DNA of 64,000 nucleotides, taken from positions 1-64,000 of the forward strand of contig NZ_JANQJQ010000014.1 of assembly GCF_028281565.1 (NCBI RefSeq). Reading direction: 5' to 3'. How positions within the stretch are numbered: position 1 is the stretch's first letter; every line of letters starts with the position of its first letter. Shown one piece after another: positions 19,801-27,635 of the stretch. Under the pieces are notes generated by a model. That model ran no database searches. It was not told where the DNA came from and saw only the letters and a program-made list of their open reading frames with translations. The translations under genes and the position numbers were made by a program. This DNA comes from Seonamhaeicola sp. GTDB lineage: Bacteria; Bacteroidota; Bacteroidia; Flavobacteriales; Flavobacteriaceae.

Positions 19801-20185
19801 CATCATTATTAATATCAATAAAAACAACTCCTGTGGACCATATGTTAGTGCCTTCAATGTTGGCCTTTGATGAAATATCCTCGAATTTGAGCCCTCCTTT
19901 GTTGAGGTATAGTTTGTTTGGTCCCTGATTGGCAGTAAAATAGATATCGGGGAGGCCATCATTATTGATGTCCCCAATAGCAACACCGCCGCCGTTATAA
20001 AAATTCCGGTAGGTAAAAATGTTCAGATCCTTTTCGTTTTCTATGGCGTTTAAAAAGGTAACACCTGTATGATCTGAACTTATTTCACTGAACAAATTAT
20101 TAGCTTTGGTGCGCTCTGTTTCTTTGTTTGCACATGACAAGCAGCATATGCAATAAAAAGACACCAACAGGACTCTGTAAGTCAT
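16859..20185 (-). CDS. FG-GAP/VCBS-repeat and ASPIC/UnbV lipoprotein (copy 1)
   Basis: This 1108-aa surface or periplasmic lipoprotein (signal ending CLSC, Cys18) has the same architecture as its neighbour. It has an N-terminal run of calcium-loop blades (DINNDGLPDIYF, DINNDGFLDIYVC, DYDKDGDLDAYI, DINNDGYPDIYVS and more), a central ASPIC/UnbV segment (GVGSTIKMF, RGFQSSIDY, VIWPDDT) and a second propeller (DVNNDGLDDVFTGG, DFDADGDLDVFIG). Family knowledge gives integrin-alpha-like or UnbV-like folds of unknown function that are common next to SusC/SusD genes. The start at 20185 has a good lipoprotein signal directly after it. It begins 171 bp after SusD, with a terminator-like hairpin between, so part of its transcription may be independent of susCD. 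Confidence 0.88.
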   Translation of the reverse strand: MTYRVLLVSFYCICCLSCANKETERTKANNLFSEISSDHTGVTFLNAIENEKDLNIFTYRNFYNGGGVAIGDINNDGLPDIYFTANQGPNKLYLNKGGLKFEDISSKANIEGTNIWSTGVVFIDINNDGFLDIYVCNAGNVKGDNLKNELFINNGDLTFTEKAEDYNLAENGLTTHAAFFDYDKDGDLDAYILNNSFIPVNSLNYSNKRHLRAKDWDVASILKGGGDKLLRNEGGKFVDVSEEAGIFGSLIGFGLGVTVGDINNDGYPDIYVSNDFYERDYLYINNQDGTFTESVENWTSHTSQSSMGADMADINNDGKLDVFVTDMLPEHNKRLKETTQFETYDIYRRKLGLDFDHQFMQNTLQLNIDHDRFAEIANFSGVAKTDWSWGALLFDMDNDGFKDIYVCNGIYHDLTNQDFMNFFANDIIQNMVLTGKKEEVSNIINKMPSTPITNYAFKNSGDLRFNNMSAAWGFDKPTFSNGAAYGDLDNDGDLDLVISNVNQEALVYRNNADTETLNHHIKVKLKGTSNNLFGVGSTIKMFSGDEIIIQEVIPSRGFQSSIDYVQTIGIGQRTIDSMEVIWPDDTTQKIFNLEPDQVYVVDQKDAVKQERGILKASGTFISEVQEHTFKSHQENNHVDFNYEGLIYQMLSKEGPTIAVGDVNNDGLDDVFTGGAKGQEGNLYLQTASGDFDQIETPGFKKYKNLEDTASVFLDVDNDGDVDLMIGSGGNQPEDDKNYKTRLFLNDGKGRFTESENKITSTFHNTSVILPCDFDADGDLDVFIGSRSVPAIYGVNAKHLLLENNGQGVFKDVTQRKAYAFNTLGMVTDATWEDIDGDGKKDLVLVEDWGSLKVFRNNGKQLALYPTTLNDLKGWWNTIETADVNKDGLPDFIMGNRGSNIPYKPSGEVPIKMYINDFDNNGTIEQILTETVNGTDVPIITKHELTAQIVSLKKKNLKFSEYATKSINDLFSEDIISQSILREVNTSESVVALSSQDGSYKVEPLPLQVQFSCINSVQVLDVNKDGHLDILLGGNNHALKPQYARLDSNYGGLLLGNGQGNFTWVNYKESGFFVEGEVKHIAALKTKEGMRLIVGINNQQPKLFKVNNE

Positions 20186-20246
20186 AATTGAATTAAAAAT
20201 TTAAACCTATTAAAGTTAAGATACTTTTTTGTTAAATAGAAGAAAA

Positions 20247-20268
20247 AAGAGGAATGTTAGTTCCTCTT
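20247..20268 (-). terminator. Terminator-like hairpin after susD
   Basis: An 8-bp perfect stem (AAGAGGAA/TTCCTCTT) with a 6-base loop is followed, reading the minus strand, by a run of U residues. It lies between the end of SusD and the start of the first VCBS gene. It is a plausible intrinsic terminator or attenuator that lowers expression of the long downstream gene run relative to SusC/SusD. Confidence 0.6.
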
Positions 20269-20356
20269 TTCCTTCATTTAACCTTGAAATCAACATTCAA
20301 ACTAAACTAAACTAATCTATTCACTTCTCATCTTAAGAAACAATCTGAAAACTAAA

Positions 20357-21868
20357 CTAATAACCAGGGTTCTGGCTAAGGTTCGGGTTTGTACTTAATG
20401 CCGTTGCCGGTATTGGGAAAATAATTTTGGTTCTGTCTGATGTATTGGATTTTTCCTGTACCGGATCCAGGAAGGTTCCGAATCTGATCTGGTCATTACG
20501 TCTCCATCCTTCCCAATACAATTCCCTGGATCTTTCGTCCAGAATATCAGCCAATGTGCTTCCCGTATAAACGCCATCCACGCCACGAGCAGCTCGTAAT
20601 GTAGTTAGAGGCGCTGAAGGATCATTACCCATTCTTGCCATAGCCTCCGCTTTCATTAAATATATATCAGCCAACCTGAAAATGACGTAATCATTTGCCG
20701 GTCTGTCTAAATTACTGTAATCCGGAATATATTTAACTACCCGCATACCCTTCTCTTCGGTGGAATTGGCTAAACTAAAATCCTGACTGTAAACCAACGG
20801 ATTATCCTGCCTGTCTAATATGGCGGTTCCGTTTTGATCTACCTGAGCTCCTAAAAGCATCCCTGTTTTAAGACCGGACACATCGGTTAACCCGGTATAA
20901 TCGCCTCCCATTCTTGGGTCACTTGGATCAAATTTATCATACAGGTCTGTTAAACCTACAAAACCATTCCATCCTCCCGGATTATGATTGTAGTGTAAAG
21001 TCATATAATAAAACCTTCTCAATTCTCCACCTGTGACATTATCATTTTCCGAAACAAAAATATTTTCAGTGCTGAGGGCCGTATTATTTGGCGCAAACAT
21101 GTCAAAGTAGTTGGATTGTAAGGTAAATGGCCCTGCCAATACATCATCGCAGTAATCAATTACCTTTTGCATATCGGCATTATCAAACGTAAACGGTCCG
21201 GCTTGCGGTGTGCCATCTTCATCTGTAGCCTTATATACGGCCCTATTAAGATATAGTTTGGCCAATAACGACGCTGCCGCATATTGACTGGCTGTGTTGT
21301 TTGCCGAAGTACTCGGCATATTATTATAAACCGCTTCCAGTTGATTTATGGCACGGTCTATAGCTTCTGTTCTTTTAAGAACGATAGGAAATTCTCCATA
21401 ATTAGATCCCGGCTCCCTATAGGGTACCTGACCATAGATATCCAATGCGTTAAACATATAGAAACTTGAATAAAAGGTTGCTACCGCTTCCTGTTCCGTA
21501 GTAGGATTGTTTGATAGTGCATCAATAGCGGCAAATAACCCTCCTAAAATTTGGTCCCACGCCTGAGTAACTCTCGGATGTGATGAATTCCACTGATGTA
21601 AATGCAAGGCTCGCCATGCACCTCCGTCATCCCAATCAGATCCTCTGGTAGGTCCGGCCATCTCATCTGTTGGATGCTGCTGCAACGGATACTGCCAGTC
21701 TGTTTGTTGAAATGATCTTAATTGATTATATGCTGAAGATATCTGTCCGGTTACAATTTCCTGCTCACTTAAACCGCTTTCTTCCAAAAGCCCGTCTAAA
21801 TCTTCTTCCAGGTCTGTACAGGAAAAAAGGAATACCGTACTAATAGCAAAGATTATATATTTTTTCAT
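20357..21868 (-). CDS. SusD/RagB outer-membrane glycan-binding lipoprotein (locus A)
   Basis: This 503-aa partner of the TonB-dependent transporter just upstream is a surface lipoprotein (signal ending FSC, Cys17) that captures sugar and acts as lid of the SusC barrel. Family features are the N-terminal LSEQEIVTGQISSAYNQLRS segment, helical TPR-like repeats, VIFRLADIYLMKAEAM near residues 395-410 and the C-terminal ELYWEGWRRNDQIRFG motif, then the end NPNLSQNPGY. The length is normal. It starts 13 bp after SusC, so both are co-transcribed. It is of the type often found with alpha-glucan or short-oligosaccharide loci; the ligand is inferred from the GH97, trehalase and GH13 genes. Confidence 0.95.
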   Translation of the reverse strand: MKKYIIFAISTVFLFSCTDLEEDLDGLLEESGLSEQEIVTGQISSAYNQLRSFQQTDWQYPLQQHPTDEMAGPTRGSDWDDGGAWRALHLHQWNSSHPRVTQAWDQILGGLFAAIDALSNNPTTEQEAVATFYSSFYMFNALDIYGQVPYREPGSNYGEFPIVLKRTEAIDRAINQLEAVYNNMPSTSANNTASQYAAASLLAKLYLNRAVYKATDEDGTPQAGPFTFDNADMQKVIDYCDDVLAGPFTLQSNYFDMFAPNNTALSTENIFVSENDNVTGGELRRFYYMTLHYNHNPGGWNGFVGLTDLYDKFDPSDPRMGGDYTGLTDVSGLKTGMLLGAQVDQNGTAILDRQDNPLVYSQDFSLANSTEEKGMRVVKYIPDYSNLDRPANDYVIFRLADIYLMKAEAMARMGNDPSAPLTTLRAARGVDGVYTGSTLADILDERSRELYWEGWRRNDQIRFGTFLDPVQEKSNTSDRTKIIFPIPATALSTNPNLSQNPGY

Positions 21869-21881
21869 AATTATATTTTTT

Positions 21882-24800
21882 TTAAAAGTTTAAGTTTACT
21901 CCAAACGAAAATGAACGTGCTCTTGGGTAACCTGAATATTCAATACCGAAAGAAGGCACACCGCTAACTGATTTATTCGTATTTACTTCCGGGTCAAAAC
22001 CACTGTAAGGTGTAATTATGAATAAATTCTGTCCTGTTAAAAATAGCCTGGCACTTGATAAATACTCGCCTACTTTGCCCAGCTTTTCCGTATCAATGGT
22101 ATAACCAATACTGGCATTTGACAATCTAAAGAAATCTCCTGATTCTAAGAATCTGGTAGAAATGATCGGACTCGACCCTGGGTCTTCTCCGTTATTTACC
22201 ACGCTTGTAATAACGTTCTCTCCTCTATTCAGTGCACTTGCGTTAAACAAGGCATTTGCAGTATTGTTATACACCTCATGTCCGTAGGCACCATAACCAT
22301 TAATAGACATATCCCAGTTCTTATAGCTAGCTCTTAGATACAGACCAATATTCATATCCGGGTTTGGATCACCAACAAAAGCCCTGTCGCTTTGTCCTCC
22401 CGGCTGATCAAAATTGGTATCTACCACACCATCACCGTTGGTATCGGCATAAGTGGCTGCTCCACTGGAATCAAATCCTGTAAATACAGGCAGGTAGAAC
22501 GCATATAAAGGTTGCCCGTCATACAGTAACTGTAAATTCTCTCCTGATAATCCCTGACCTGCCGCAGAACCTGTAGATGTTCCGAATTGCGTAAAGGCCT
22601 CTTTACCGTTTATCTCATTGTTCAGGAACGAAATATTACCACCAAACTCCAAAGAAAAATCTTCCTCACTGATCGCCTTGTAGTTTAACCCTATTTCTAT
22701 CCCGGAGTTTATGATCTCATCATCAAAATTTGCCCAGGAGAACGATCCTACCGGACCTGGCTGAGACACCGGCAATCTGAATAATAAGTCATTTGTGTTC
22801 TTTCTAAAATAGTCGATGCTACCACTTAACTTTCCATCGTTAAATCCAAAATCAAAACCAAAATTCAACTGTGTTGTGGTTTCCCATTTAAGATCCGGAT
22901 TACCGATATTAAGTCGTGTTACACCGCCACCATCCTGAGGCACGAAAACTTCTCTGGCCGCCTCGGCGTTAAATTGCTGGTTACCGGTTTGTCCCCATCC
23001 GGCTCTAAACTTTAATTCGCTGATACTTTCCGGTAAGAACCCTTCTTCATGAATTTTCCAGGCCAGAGCAAACGACGGAAAATATCCGTATTTATTATTC
23101 TCACCAAACCTACTGGATCCGTCAGCACGAACCGTGGCCGTGAAAATATATTTGCTCTGGTAATTAAAGATCCCTCTCGCAAAGAATGACTGTAGCGAAA
23201 TAGGAACAAAACCTACCAATCTGCCCACAGGGTCATAGGATAAAGACGCTCTGTCGTTTCTTTCCACGGTTCCTGCCGCAAAAATATTTTGTAAATAAAA
23301 CGCCTGATCATCAAAATCAAAATCCCTTAAGGTCAAGCTTTCTCCACTACCTCTGTACTCCTCATAAGAGTGCCCTATAACGGCATCTATATTCAGGTCC
23401 TCGGTAACATCCTTATTAAAGGAAAGCGTATTTGTAAATAACTGGTTGGTGAACCTGTTATTAGTAGTGTTGGCATAACCTCTGCCTAAAACCGTATTGG
23501 TGTTAAATAATCTAGACACCGCTATACCTCTGTAGGTACTTGTTTTATCAAAACCATAAGTAAACTGGTACTTTAAGTAATCTGTGAATCTTAAGGTAGC
23601 TTTAACGTTTCCAAATAGCTTTGTTGTTTCGGAATTATCATCAAAATATTCCAAAAATGCTAACGGGTTTCTTTGGTTGTCAGAAGGCTGAACAAAGGTA
23701 CCGTCTCCATTAAAAAAGGATTGGGTTGGATTCCACTTTAAAGCCGACGTCATTAAGTCACCTTCAGCACCAATGGATTCTGATAATGCCGTTGCTTCAC
23801 TTTCAATCTGGGAAGCAGTTAAGGCCGCAGATATCTCTAACTTATTATCAAAGAACTTTTGAGAAATATTGGTGTTGAATGTGTATTTATCAAGTCCGGT
23901 GTTCTCAATAACACCTTCTTGATTAAGCAATCCTAAAGACACTCTGTATTTACCTGATTCAGAACCTCCCGAATAAGATAAATTATGCTCAGTGGTCAAT
24001 GCATTTCTTGATATTTCGTCAAAAGCATCTACACTTCCACCTGCGTTAGCTCCTGAATTGGCGCTGGCGTACTGGCTGGCATTTAACAGATCATACTCTC
24101 TGGTAACCGCTGATGTAGTTGCCGTAAATGAATAATTTATTTTACCATCTCCCCTTTTACCGGATTTGGTAGTAATGATAACAACACCATTTGCTGCCCT
24201 GGAACCGTAAATAGCGGTAGCAGACGCATCTTTAAGAATGGAAATGGATTCAATATCATTGGAGTTGATAAAGTTCAACGGGTTTTTAGCACTACTTTCT
24301 CCGGCAATGTTACCCGTATTCGTTCCCGGAGAATTGGTATCATTATTAAATGGTACACCATCAATAACGTATAACGGATCGTTTCCGGATCTCACGGATG
24401 ATGATCCCCTGATACGAATCGTAGCTCCGGCACCCGGCTCACCACTTGAGGTTGTAACCTGCACACCGGCCGATCTACCTTGTAATAACTGATCCGGCGA
24501 CGTTGTAACCCCTTTGTTAAAATCATCGGCACTAACCACATCTACAGCACCGGTGGCGTCTTTCCTTGTGGTACTACCATATCCGATAACAATAACCTCA
24601 TCCAACTTGGCAGCATCTTCTGCAAGGGTGACATCTATTGTAGATCTGCCGTCCACAGCAACTTCCTGAGTTTTATATCCCACATAACTATAAATAATGA
24701 TAGCGTTGGGATCTACGTCTTCCAATGTATAATTACCATCAAAATCCGTTTGGGTTCCATTAGTTGTTCCTTTTACAATAATATTAACTCCGGGCAGGGG

Positions 24801-24911
24801 TCCTGAAACATCGGAGACAACACCCGTAACGGTTTGCCCATAGATGAGACCTCCCCAAAGAAGTAGTATTGAAAAGATAATTCTTTTGAGTTGTTTGTTT
24901 TTCATGTTCAT
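21882..24911 (-). CDS. SusC-type TonB-dependent outer-membrane transporter (locus A)
   Basis: This is an outer-membrane oligosaccharide importer powered by TonB. From the chosen Met (24911) it has a signal peptide (KNKQLKRIIFSILLLWGG..IYG), an N-terminal carboxypeptidase-regulatory-like domain (TVTGVVSDVSGPLPGVNIIVKG), the DEVIVIGYG segment before the plug, the SusC-specific plug with IRIRGSSSV and PLYVIDGVPFN, SILKDASATAIYGSRAANGVVIITTK at about 225-250, and a long beta-barrel ending in Phe. The frame is open to 24956, but the 15 extra residues would spoil the signal peptide; Met codons at 24911 and 24905 are better. It heads the susCD pair; a perfect LacI-type palindrome and an AraC-site-like repeat lie in the 495-bp region upstream. 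Confidence 0.95.
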   Translation of the reverse strand: MNMKNKQLKRIIFSILLLWGGLIYGQTVTGVVSDVSGPLPGVNIIVKGTTNGTQTDFDGNYTLEDVDPNAIIIYSYVGYKTQEVAVDGRSTIDVTLAEDAAKLDEVIVIGYGSTTRKDATGAVDVVSADDFNKGVTTSPDQLLQGRSAGVQVTTSSGEPGAGATIRIRGSSSVRSGNDPLYVIDGVPFNNDTNSPGTNTGNIAGESSAKNPLNFINSNDIESISILKDASATAIYGSRAANGVVIITTKSGKRGDGKINYSFTATTSAVTREYDLLNASQYASANSGANAGGSVDAFDEISRNALTTEHNLSYSGGSESGKYRVSLGLLNQEGVIENTGLDKYTFNTNISQKFFDNKLEISAALTASQIESEATALSESIGAEGDLMTSALKWNPTQSFFNGDGTFVQPSDNQRNPLAFLEYFDDNSETTKLFGNVKATLRFTDYLKYQFTYGFDKTSTYRGIAVSRLFNTNTVLGRGYANTTNNRFTNQLFTNTLSFNKDVTEDLNIDAVIGHSYEEYRGSGESLTLRDFDFDDQAFYLQNIFAAGTVERNDRASLSYDPVGRLVGFVPISLQSFFARGIFNYQSKYIFTATVRADGSSRFGENNKYGYFPSFALAWKIHEEGFLPESISELKFRAGWGQTGNQQFNAEAAREVFVPQDGGGVTRLNIGNPDLKWETTTQLNFGFDFGFNDGKLSGSIDYFRKNTNDLLFRLPVSQPGPVGSFSWANFDDEIINSGIEIGLNYKAISEEDFSLEFGGNISFLNNEINGKEAFTQFGTSTGSAAGQGLSGENLQLLYDGQPLYAFYLPVFTGFDSSGAATYADTNGDGVVDTNFDQPGGQSDRAFVGDPNPDMNIGLYLRASYKNWDMSINGYGAYGHEVYNNTANALFNASALNRGENVITSVVNNGEDPGSSPIISTRFLESGDFFRLSNASIGYTIDTEKLGKVGEYLSSARLFLTGQNLFIITPYSGFDPEVNTNKSVSGVPSFGIEYSGYPRARSFSFGVNLNF

Positions 24912-25021
24912 ATTTAATTTAATTAGTTTAAGAATCGTCGGTTTTTTCCTTACCAATTACGAATTTTGCCTTTTTGCAGAATGAAACCAAAAAAAACTCA
25001 GAAAAACACTTTAAAATCCAC

Positions 25022-25035
25022 CGAAAACGTTTTCG
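25022..25035. promoter_or_regulatory. Candidate LacI-family operator upstream of susC
   Basis: CGAAAACGTTTTCG is a perfect 14-bp palindrome with a central CG, the typical shape of a LacI-family operator. It lies about 111-124 bp upstream of the SusC start codon. A 13/14 match occurs in the promoter region of the window's only LacI-type gene (1814-1827) and a 12/14 match upstream of the exported GH65 gene (35177-35190). Confidence 0.6.
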
Positions 25036-25202
25036 AAAATTAATTATTCCATTAATTAAAACCTTAATATTTAACAATATACCATCTTTTAGACAGCTAT
25101 ATTATTATATTAATAATATAAATTAATATACACTGTAGGATTTACTATAAGCGCCTCTAATAAAACCGAATGCTATATTAGCCTGATTTAGTACTAAAAT
25201 AG

Positions 25203-25231
25203 TAATTTTTGCAAAAATACGACTATATTTA
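25203..25231 (+). repeat. 29-nt direct repeat, copy 1 (candidate AraC-type site)
   Basis: This segment matches 26319-26347 in the same orientation at 26 of 29 positions; the core reads TGCAAAAAT, A or T, CGACTATA. The two copies bracket the AraC-type regulator gene. This copy lies about 290 bp upstream of SusC and is flanked by AAAATAGT octamers. A binding site for the neighbouring AraC-type protein is the simplest reading, but it is inference. Confidence 0.55.
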
Positions 25232-25406
25232 ATCAAAATAGTGCTATAAAATGGCTACAGGGATATCCATATTCCGGTTTTAAGGATTTCGGCTCCTTTT
25301 GGCTATAGTTGAAACTATTTAAAAACTTCAAAAAATGCCAAAATCTAAAATTGAAACATCCCTGCGCCTTCAGGGCTCCGGTAAAAAATGGAAGTTTCCA
25401 TGGCAG

Positions 25407-26282
25407 TTACTTTATAAAATCTACAAAGCCCGTTTGATTCAGGCTTCTGTAATTCTTGGGCGTATCATTGACCATGCGTTTAAAAACCTTGTTAAACTGC
25501 GTAATACTTTGATAACCGGAATCAAAAGCAATCTTGTATATAGGGATGGAAGAGTTTTGTAATTGATAGCAGGCATAATTAATTCTCAGGTCGTTGATAT
25601 ATTCAATAACCGTCTTACCAATGTACTTTTTGAAAAACCTGCAAAAAGAAGCCTGGTTCATGGATACCAGATCTGACACCTCCTCAATGGTGATGCGTTC
25701 TCTATAATTGTCATGCAAATAATTACACACTTTTTCTATTCTGCCTTCGGCCTTTTTTGAATAGTCCGGAACATAAACTTTGGACACCAGCTCTTTCCTA
25801 GCCTCAGAGGTGGCCATAAGATTTAATAAATTAATAAGTGCCAAATATTTTTCCAAGCCGGTTCTCTTATCCACCTTGAGCAACAAAGACTTAAATTTTT
25901 TCTCTTTGGTCAGATCAAAACTCAAGCCTCGTTTGGACCTGTCAAGTAAATCAAATAATCCCTTAAACTCAATGGACTGATTTAAAATATCCTTCGCGTG
26001 AAACTGGATGACATAGACTTCCATATGTTTCGAAGATTTATTAAAAATTTCGCTTGACACCCAGGTATGCGGCAAATTACTTCCCACTAACACCAGATCG
26101 TCCCTGGTAAATGGTTCTATACTATCCCCTATGATCCTGTGCCCTTCACCCTGCTTAATATAGCATATTTCCACCTCCGGATGATAATGCCAATGGACAC
26201 CGAAACTCTTAACTTTCACCCAAAAATCACCAAAAGAATTTTCGGAAGTTTTACTGGATAATTTTTGATAACCGACCCTCAT
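25407..26282 (-). CDS. AraC-family transcriptional regulator with cupin-like sensor domain
   Basis: This 291-aa cytoplasmic regulator has an N-terminal cupin/AraC-binding domain (about 25-120; HWHYHPEVEICYIKQGEGHRI contains the His/Glu cupin pattern, and LVGSNLPHTW follows) and a C-terminal double helix-turn-helix (about 190-285). The latter includes ITIEEVSDLVSMNQASFCRFFK, YINDLRINYACYQL and IAFDSGYQSITQFNKVFKRM. The domain order and length are standard. It is divergent from the ABC importer operon and lies downstream of the SusC promoter region, with a 29-nt repeat on each side. It is the best candidate activator of the ABC operon and possibly of susCD. A second AraC gene of similar length and layout is at 63077-63949. 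Confidence 0.93.
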   Translation of the reverse strand: MRVGYQKLSSKTSENSFGDFWVKVKSFGVHWHYHPEVEICYIKQGEGHRIIGDSIEPFTRDDLVLVGSNLPHTWVSSEIFNKSSKHMEVYVIQFHAKDILNQSIEFKGLFDLLDRSKRGLSFDLTKEKKFKSLLLKVDKRTGLEKYLALINLLNLMATSEARKELVSKVYVPDYSKKAEGRIEKVCNYLHDNYRERITIEEVSDLVSMNQASFCRFFKKYIGKTVIEYINDLRINYACYQLQNSSIPIYKIAFDSGYQSITQFNKVFKRMVNDTPKNYRSLNQTGFVDFIK

Positions 26283-26318
26283 GTAGACTTATTTTGACCC
26301 AAATATGAGCATAAAAAA

Positions 26319-26347
26319 TAATTTATGCAAAAATTCGACTATACTTA
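26319..26347 (+). repeat. 29-nt direct repeat, copy 2 (candidate AraC-type site)
   Basis: This is the second copy of the repeat at 25203-25231, three mismatches apart. It lies 37-65 bp upstream of the AraC-type start codon and 42-70 bp upstream of the ABC solute-binding gene, i.e. within the divergent promoter region. The position suits an activator site with autoregulation. Confidence 0.55.
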
Positions 26348-26388
26348 GCAAATAAAAATGTAACTTTTAGTCCCTTAACGATCTAACT

Positions 26389-27633
26389 TTGAAAAATCTA
26401 ACAACTAAAACTAAATTGAAAACATTTTACGTCATATTACTATTTATAGTATTCTTTTCCTGTAAGAGCGAAGAAGACAAATTGCGTTTTTCCAGTTGGC
26501 AGTCCAGTCCGACCGAAGAAAAAATAGTGCGGAACTCCCTGGATTCTTTTTCAAAAGAACACCCCGAAGTAGCTTATAATTACCAACCCATTCCTGGGAA
26601 TTACCCGGAAAAGATACAGCTCATGCTGGGAACCGGTAAAGCACCCGACTTATTTTGGTTAAAGGGAGACACCTCACCGGCTTATTTAAGCTTTGATGTC
26701 TTGCAGTCTTTGGATTCCCTGGTAAACGCCGATCCTGAATTTGATCCGGATGATTTTCTGCCGGCTTTTAAAGATGCTTTTAAATATAAGGGAAAATACT
26801 ATGGATTTGGTAAAGACTTTAACGCTTATGTCCTGTTTTACAACAAACAAATGTTTGCTAAGGCAGGCTTGACAGCCCCTCCTAAAAACTGGAAAGAGTT
26901 ACAGGCTTATTCAAAACTGTTAACCAAAGACAGAAACCAGGATGGAAAACCGGACCAATACGGCTTTATTGTTGAACCTTCTATTGATATGTTGTTACCC
27001 TTTGTATTTCAAAATGGTTCCGATCTCATTTCAGATGACAATGACATACTGGTTAATTCAACAGCGTTTGTAGAGGCCGTGGAATTTTTCTTGTCACTTT
27101 ACAATAGTGGGGTTGCTACCATACCAAGTGATGCCGGTGCCGGATGGAACGGTGATGTTTTTGGGCGCAAGCAAGTTGCTATGGTCATATCCGGTGCCTG
27201 GATGATCCCATATCTTAAAGAGAGCTATCCGGATCTGGAATACGGTGTCTCAGAATTACCCGAAGGCAAACATAAAGCGACGCTGGCCTTTACCAATGCT
27301 TACGTTATTCCCAAACAAACCAAAAGGCTTGAAGCGGCCTGGAAAATGCTGAGCTATATGGCGGGGAAAGATGGCATGAGAATTTGGACATCTTCCGGAA
27401 TAGCCCTACCCACCCGAAAAAGTGTGGCTATTGAAAACGGGTTTTACAATGATTCCATTTTTAAAGTATTCATGAAGAGTGCGGAATATGCCAAACTTTA
27501 TAAAGTAAATATGCAGGAACGATGGTTTGACGAAACCAACGCGGCCATGCAGGCCATGTTCTATAAAAAAGCCAATCCGCAAGACGTCCTGGATGGCCTG
27601 GCCAAACGATTAGAAAACTATAAACTAAAATAA
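26389..27633 (+). CDS. ABC sugar importer, solute-binding lipoprotein (CUT1 type)
   Basis: This is the extracytoplasmic receptor of a CUT1-type sugar ABC importer (MalE/UgpB family), tethered as a lipoprotein (signal ending FFSC). Family features are KLRFSSWQSSPTEE, the ligand-domain segments APDLFWLKGD, YGFGKDFNAYVLFYNKQMF and a C-terminal WKMLSYMAGKDGM. No ATG lies before the signal peptide, so a TTG must start translation: the one at 26389 gives 414 aa, while a second TTG at 26416 gives the more compact MKTFYVILLF signal and is equally plausible. It is followed after 2 bp by the first permease gene. Import of an alpha-glucoside or fructosyl sugar is inferred from the GH32 and GH65 genes in the same operon. 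Confidence 0.9.
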   Translation: MKNLTTKTKLKTFYVILLFIVFFSCKSEEDKLRFSSWQSSPTEEKIVRNSLDSFSKEHPEVAYNYQPIPGNYPEKIQLMLGTGKAPDLFWLKGDTSPAYLSFDVLQSLDSLVNADPEFDPDDFLPAFKDAFKYKGKYYGFGKDFNAYVLFYNKQMFAKAGLTAPPKNWKELQAYSKLLTKDRNQDGKPDQYGFIVEPSIDMLLPFVFQNGSDLISDDNDILVNSTAFVEAVEFFLSLYNSGVATIPSDAGAGWNGDVFGRKQVAMVISGAWMIPYLKESYPDLEYGVSELPEGKHKATLAFTNAYVIPKQTKRLEAAWKMLSYMAGKDGMRIWTSSGIALPTRKSVAIENGFYNDSIFKVFMKSAEYAKLYKVNMQERWFDETNAAMQAMFYKKANPQDVLDGLAKRLENYKLK

Positions 27634-27635
27634 AA

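Larger units (their letters stand above)
24912..25406. other. Long regulatory intergenic region upstream of susC (locus A)
   Basis: This 495-bp gene-free stretch separates SusC from the 3' end of the AraC-type gene and is very AT-rich (notably 25070-25130). It contains the perfect palindrome at 25022-25035, one copy of a 29-nt repeat shared with the promoter region of the ABC operon (25203-25231), and two AAAATAGT octamers (25195 and 25236) flanking that copy about 41 bp apart. I see no RNA gene or open reading frame worth calling. It is probably a composite promoter receiving both LacI and AraC input. Confidence 0.6.
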
